Part shown: positions 60,930 through 64,000 of the stretch, piece by piece | How positions within the stretch are numbered: the stretch's first letter is position 1 | Layout: each line of letters begins with the position of its first letter | NCBI GenBank assembly: GCA_963693085.1 | Contig: OY856411.1 | Coordinates: 66,871,001-66,935,000, forward strand | Source of the DNA: Alisma plantago-aquatica | Taxonomy: Eukaryota > Streptophyta > Magnoliopsida > Alismatales > Alismataceae | DNA length: 64,000 bases | Reading direction: 5' to 3' | Made by a program: the position numbers and the translations under genes | Notes under the pieces: model-generated | The model's input: the letters and a program-made list of their open reading frames with translations, nothing else | Database searches by the model: none | What the model was told of the DNA's origin: nothing

Positions 60930-62321
60930 AATGTAACCTCTAGACCTTATAGACCTACTGGGTCATTTTTTTAAAATAACCGACCTTATAGACCTACTGG
61001 GTCATTTTTTTTAAATAACCGACCTAAAATCCTCAATGCAAATTTCTTCAGGTCTTTGTACCATATTGGGTTGGTTTTCTTCATATAACTGACCTTGTAG
61101 ATTTCTAGGGTCAGTTTTTTTAGAAATACTCGACCTTATAGACTCTAGGATCAAATACTATGATGTCTATTGGGTCGGTTTTTGCATATGCCTGACCTTA
61201 CAGACCTCTAGGGTCAGTTTTTCAAAATAACTGACCTAACAGCTTCATCAAATTACTTTGTACCATTGTTGGGTTGGTTTTTCTTCATTTGACTGACCTT
61301 GAAGACCTATAGGGTCGGTTTTTTTATAAATAACCAACCTTATAGCCTCTAGAATGAGTATTTTTGCGTCTTACTGGGTCTATTGGGTCGGATTTTAAAT
61401 AAGTCTGACCTTAGAGACATCTAGGGTCGGTTTTTCAAAATAAGCGACGTAACAGCTTCAACAATTTACTTTGTACCATTGCTGGGTCGGTTTTTCTTCA
61501 TTTGAGTGACCTTGAAGACCTCTAGGGTCGATTTGTTTTTATAAATAACCGACCTAATAGCCTCAATACAAATTTCTTCAGGTCTTTGTACCACTGTTGG
61601 GTCGGTTTTCTTCATATAACCGACCTTGTAGACATCTAGGGTTGGTTTTTTAAAAATACCCAACCTTCTTGGGTCTATAGGGTCGGTTTTTACATGAGCC
61701 CAACCTTAGAAACCTCTAGGGTTGGTTTTTTTGACAATAACCATCCTTACATGTCCTTTCTAGGGTTTTGTTTTAAGAATAACCGACCTTATAGGGTCTG
61801 GGATCAAGATAGCTCATTTTTTGTACTCTATTGGGTCGATTTTTACATGAGCCTGACCTTAGAGACCTCTAGGGTCACTTTTTTGACAATAACCATCCTT
61901 GCGGGTCCTATAGGGTCAGCTCAATTTTTTTACTCTATTGGGTTGGTTTTTTTTATAATAACCATCCTTATAGGTCCTTTCGAGGGTCAGTTTTTTATGA
62001 ATAACCAACCTTATAGGGTCTGAGATCAAGCATCTCATTTTCGTACTCTATTGGGTCAGTTTTTTGGCAATAACCGACCTTATAGGACCTCTCTAGGGTC
62101 GGGTTTTGTAGTAAAAACTAACCTTACAGACAAAGGTGCAATTTCTTTGTCACTTGGGTCAATTTTTTACAGCCTCTTGGGCCGGTTTTTACTATATAAG
62201 GTCAGTTTTCTTTGGTTAAAAACTGAGTATATAAAGCTATAGCGACGACCACTTAGGTGTCGGTTAAAAAGTGATGCTACATGCTTAAAAAATGACGCTA
62301 TAGACCATTACTGTAGTAGTG
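60930..62321 (+). repeat. CACTA-1 right subterminal repeat array and terminus
   Basis: About 1.3 kb made of loosely repeated GGGTCGGTTTTT and AACCGACCTTA blocks in opposite orientation, often with ACCTCTAGGGTC between them. It ends in TGTAGTAGTG. The left end has far fewer copies. The short ORFs (61466-62242) are products of the repeat. Confidence 0.85.
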
Positions 62322-63527
62322 ATGTCATCGGTTCTTGAAGAAGGAATGGACACCATAATGTTTTTTGAGGTAAAAAAAATTATGGTGGATATTACCTATG
62401 ACGTCAATTTCTTTAGAGAAAAACCACGACATTGACTTTTGAAGATAAAATCTATTTTATAGAAGGGTTGCCTTGTCGATTTATAATCAACTGTTTCGCA
62501 GGAAGGGATGTTTCATGGGTTTGTTGACAATTAACTCTAAATGTGTATATCAAAATGTTCCCTTAGAAAACTAAATTTTGTGTGTTGACTATGACGTTGA
62601 TTCTCTCCGTGAGACCAATGTTGTAATAAAAATGATACTCATATTTTTTATTAATCGGTAAGACTAGACCAATAGTGAGCTCTGTGTTTTACTAATCAAT
62701 GATTTTGACATGTAGTGCCAATTTTCTTCTGAAAAATTGATGTTACAAAAAGTGACAATAAGGTTCAAAAATGTACTAGTATAACTCTAATAATGTTGCA
62801 CAGAGTAATACCTAAACATGATGCCCCAATAATCATCACATAAAGATAATACGTACGTATTATTCTCATTTTTGGTAATTTCATGCGTCCACTTTTGTTC
62901 AAAGGTTGGGTATAATATTTTCCTCAATTTCTTTCTATCATGAGTACTAAATTTCAAACTTTTCCATTTTCGATATAGATTACAATGATCATCACATCAT
63001 GTTGAAATGACGTTGTAATGATTATCACATAAAGCTAAAACATAGTGCTCTAATAAATAATAATTCACAATTTTTGTTTTATCTTTTGTTGATTCTCAAT
63101 TCAAGTATCATTTATAAATTTGGTAGCTAAATTTTTCATTCTTAAACTTTCATCCTTACATAAAACGTCATAGATATTATATACAAAGAATATTTATTGC
63201 ATATCTAGCTGATGTATAAATGATAAATGTATTTATTTTATTTATTATGTACTTAGTTTCCTTATCATTTCTAACCTAATATGTAGGTTGTTGTTGAACT
63301 TTCCATTGGTGGGAACGAATGAATACAAGACATTGAGATAACCTCAATAGGATGTCATATGTTTTGTTTAATTATTTAGTACATTAGAAGATGCCCCTTG
63401 TAGCTGGCCTCCTTTTCTTATTAGACTACTTGTTATTTAAATCTTTCTCAACTACATCTTTTCATGTGATTTGTCTTTGTATGTATCTTTTTATTGTATT
63501 CACATACATGTATACACACAACACACA
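62322..63527. other. Unassigned AT-rich DNA right of CACTA-1
   Basis: No gene found. Recurrent GACGTCAATT, GACATTGACTTT and GACGTTGATT words between 62400 and 62760 look like a degenerate subterminal repeat of an older transposon. The rest is plain AT-rich sequence. Confidence 0.4.
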
Positions 63528-63531
63528 TGCG

Positions 63532-63598
<67 letters not shown>
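63528..63598. repeat. Compound (GC)n(AC)n(AT)n(AG)n microsatellite
   Basis: Four dinucleotide blocks follow each other without a gap: GC 63528-63540, AC 63541-63564, AT 63565-63582, AG 63583-63598. Confidence 0.95.
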
Positions 63599-64000
63599 TC
63601 AGGCTAGAATACACTCGAGTGTATCCGAAGAAGAATACACTCAAGTAGTTTTCCATGATGCAATATTTTTTTGAAAAATCTAATCTATTGATCTTCTTAA
63701 ACATCGTGTGAATAGCTCATATATAAAATTTGAGCCCATTTGGATATTTATAGGTCATGTTAAGAAGACCACTAAAATTATGCATTTCAAATTAGTTTCG
63801 TGTGTTGATTTTGTTGCCCTGTGTGATCCGTGAGGGGACGAGCCATCTAGCCCACAGTGACGCTTCTGTGTGCCTACCCTCAAGGGGGGCCCGCAACTTC
63901 AGTTGGATATTGTATCTTCTTTGTTTATCGTCGATGTTTGCTTGCAGACTAATCACCTACCTACTTGTTAGTTAGCACAGTTGACTCCTTGATGAGACTT
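63599..64000. other. Flank with a 16-bp palindrome
   Basis: A perfect palindrome ATACACTCGAGTGTAT lies at 63609-63624, followed by a partial repeat AATACACTCAAGTAG at 63634. This could be the end of a small mobile element. A GC-richer stretch near 63820-63900 holds no recognised gene. Confidence 0.4.

Larger units (their letters stand above)
36032..62321 (+). mobile_element. CACTA-1 (En/Spm) transposon, decayed, split by CACTA-2
   Basis: Termini are CACTACTACA and its exact inverted copy TGTAGTAGTG, flanked on both sides by ATGT. Own length without CACTA-2 is about 11.8 kb. Subterminal repeats carry ACCGACCT/AGGTCGGT motifs. Genes on the plus strand are a TNP2-type transposase followed by a TNP1/Ulp1-type gene, the usual plant CACTA order. 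Both are broken by stops and frameshifts, so it cannot move on its own. Confidence 0.88.

Noticed and set aside
61694..62242. ORFs at the right end of CACTA-1 with repeated NNRPYR-like words
   Set aside because: They are translations of the subterminal repeat array.

Overview
This window is a transposon-dense piece of a flowering-plant nuclear genome. The evidence is plant-type LTR retrotransposons primed by initiator-Met tRNA, two CACTA (En/Spm) DNA transposons with plant-type TNP2/TNP1/Ulp1-like genes, a Tourist-like MITE, and a captured piece of the plant acetolactate synthase small subunit gene. Spelling of that captured protein leans towards a non-grass monocot, but only weakly. I see no intact host gene, no tRNA or rRNA and no CRISPR array.

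Left half (about 1-35.7 kb): a stack of related, non-coding LTR retrotransposons. Family A forms a head-to-tail array with four LTRs and four internal regions (LTR about 286-2250, 4390-7202, 26581-29326, 31139-33694). Its second internal region is split by a family B element (8439-26033, duplicated target CTTGA). Family B is split in turn by a family C element (13926-22745, duplicated target AAAGT). B and C have 3.2-3.5 kb LTRs, clear primer-binding sites and no gag or pol, so they are large non-autonomous elements (LARD-like) that need another element's proteins. The 3' ends of the internal regions keep a Ty3/gypsy-like end-of-pol plus polypurine-tract motif. The most unusual structure is in the family B LTR: five consecutive hairpins with the same 16-nt loop but five different, each fully complementary, stems. 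The family C LTR has two hairpins with a compensated base-pair change. All three families also keep a short palindromic motif about 125-130 nt after the primer-binding site.

Right half (36.0-62.3 kb): CACTA-1 (36032-62321, CACTACTACA termini, ACCGACCT-type subterminal repeats, plus-strand TNP2 and TNP1/Ulp1 genes, all decayed). CACTA-2 (45057-59502, duplicated target ATT, CTTCACAAA-type subterminal repeats, minus-strand TNP2 and TNP1 genes, also decayed) is inserted in an exon of CACTA-1's TNP1/Ulp1 gene. Between its TNP1 gene and its left end CACTA-2 carries host gene pieces: an intronless, open copy of the first regulatory domain of the acetolactate synthase small subunit on the opposite strand, and single spliced-type exons resembling an AAMP-like WD40 protein and the CCR4-NOT scaffold NOT1. 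A 663-bp Tourist-like element (57337-57999) sits inside CACTA-2 upstream of its TNP2 gene.

The remaining flanks (1-285, 35732-36031, 62322-64000) are AT-rich and unassigned, apart from a compound microsatellite at 63528-63598.
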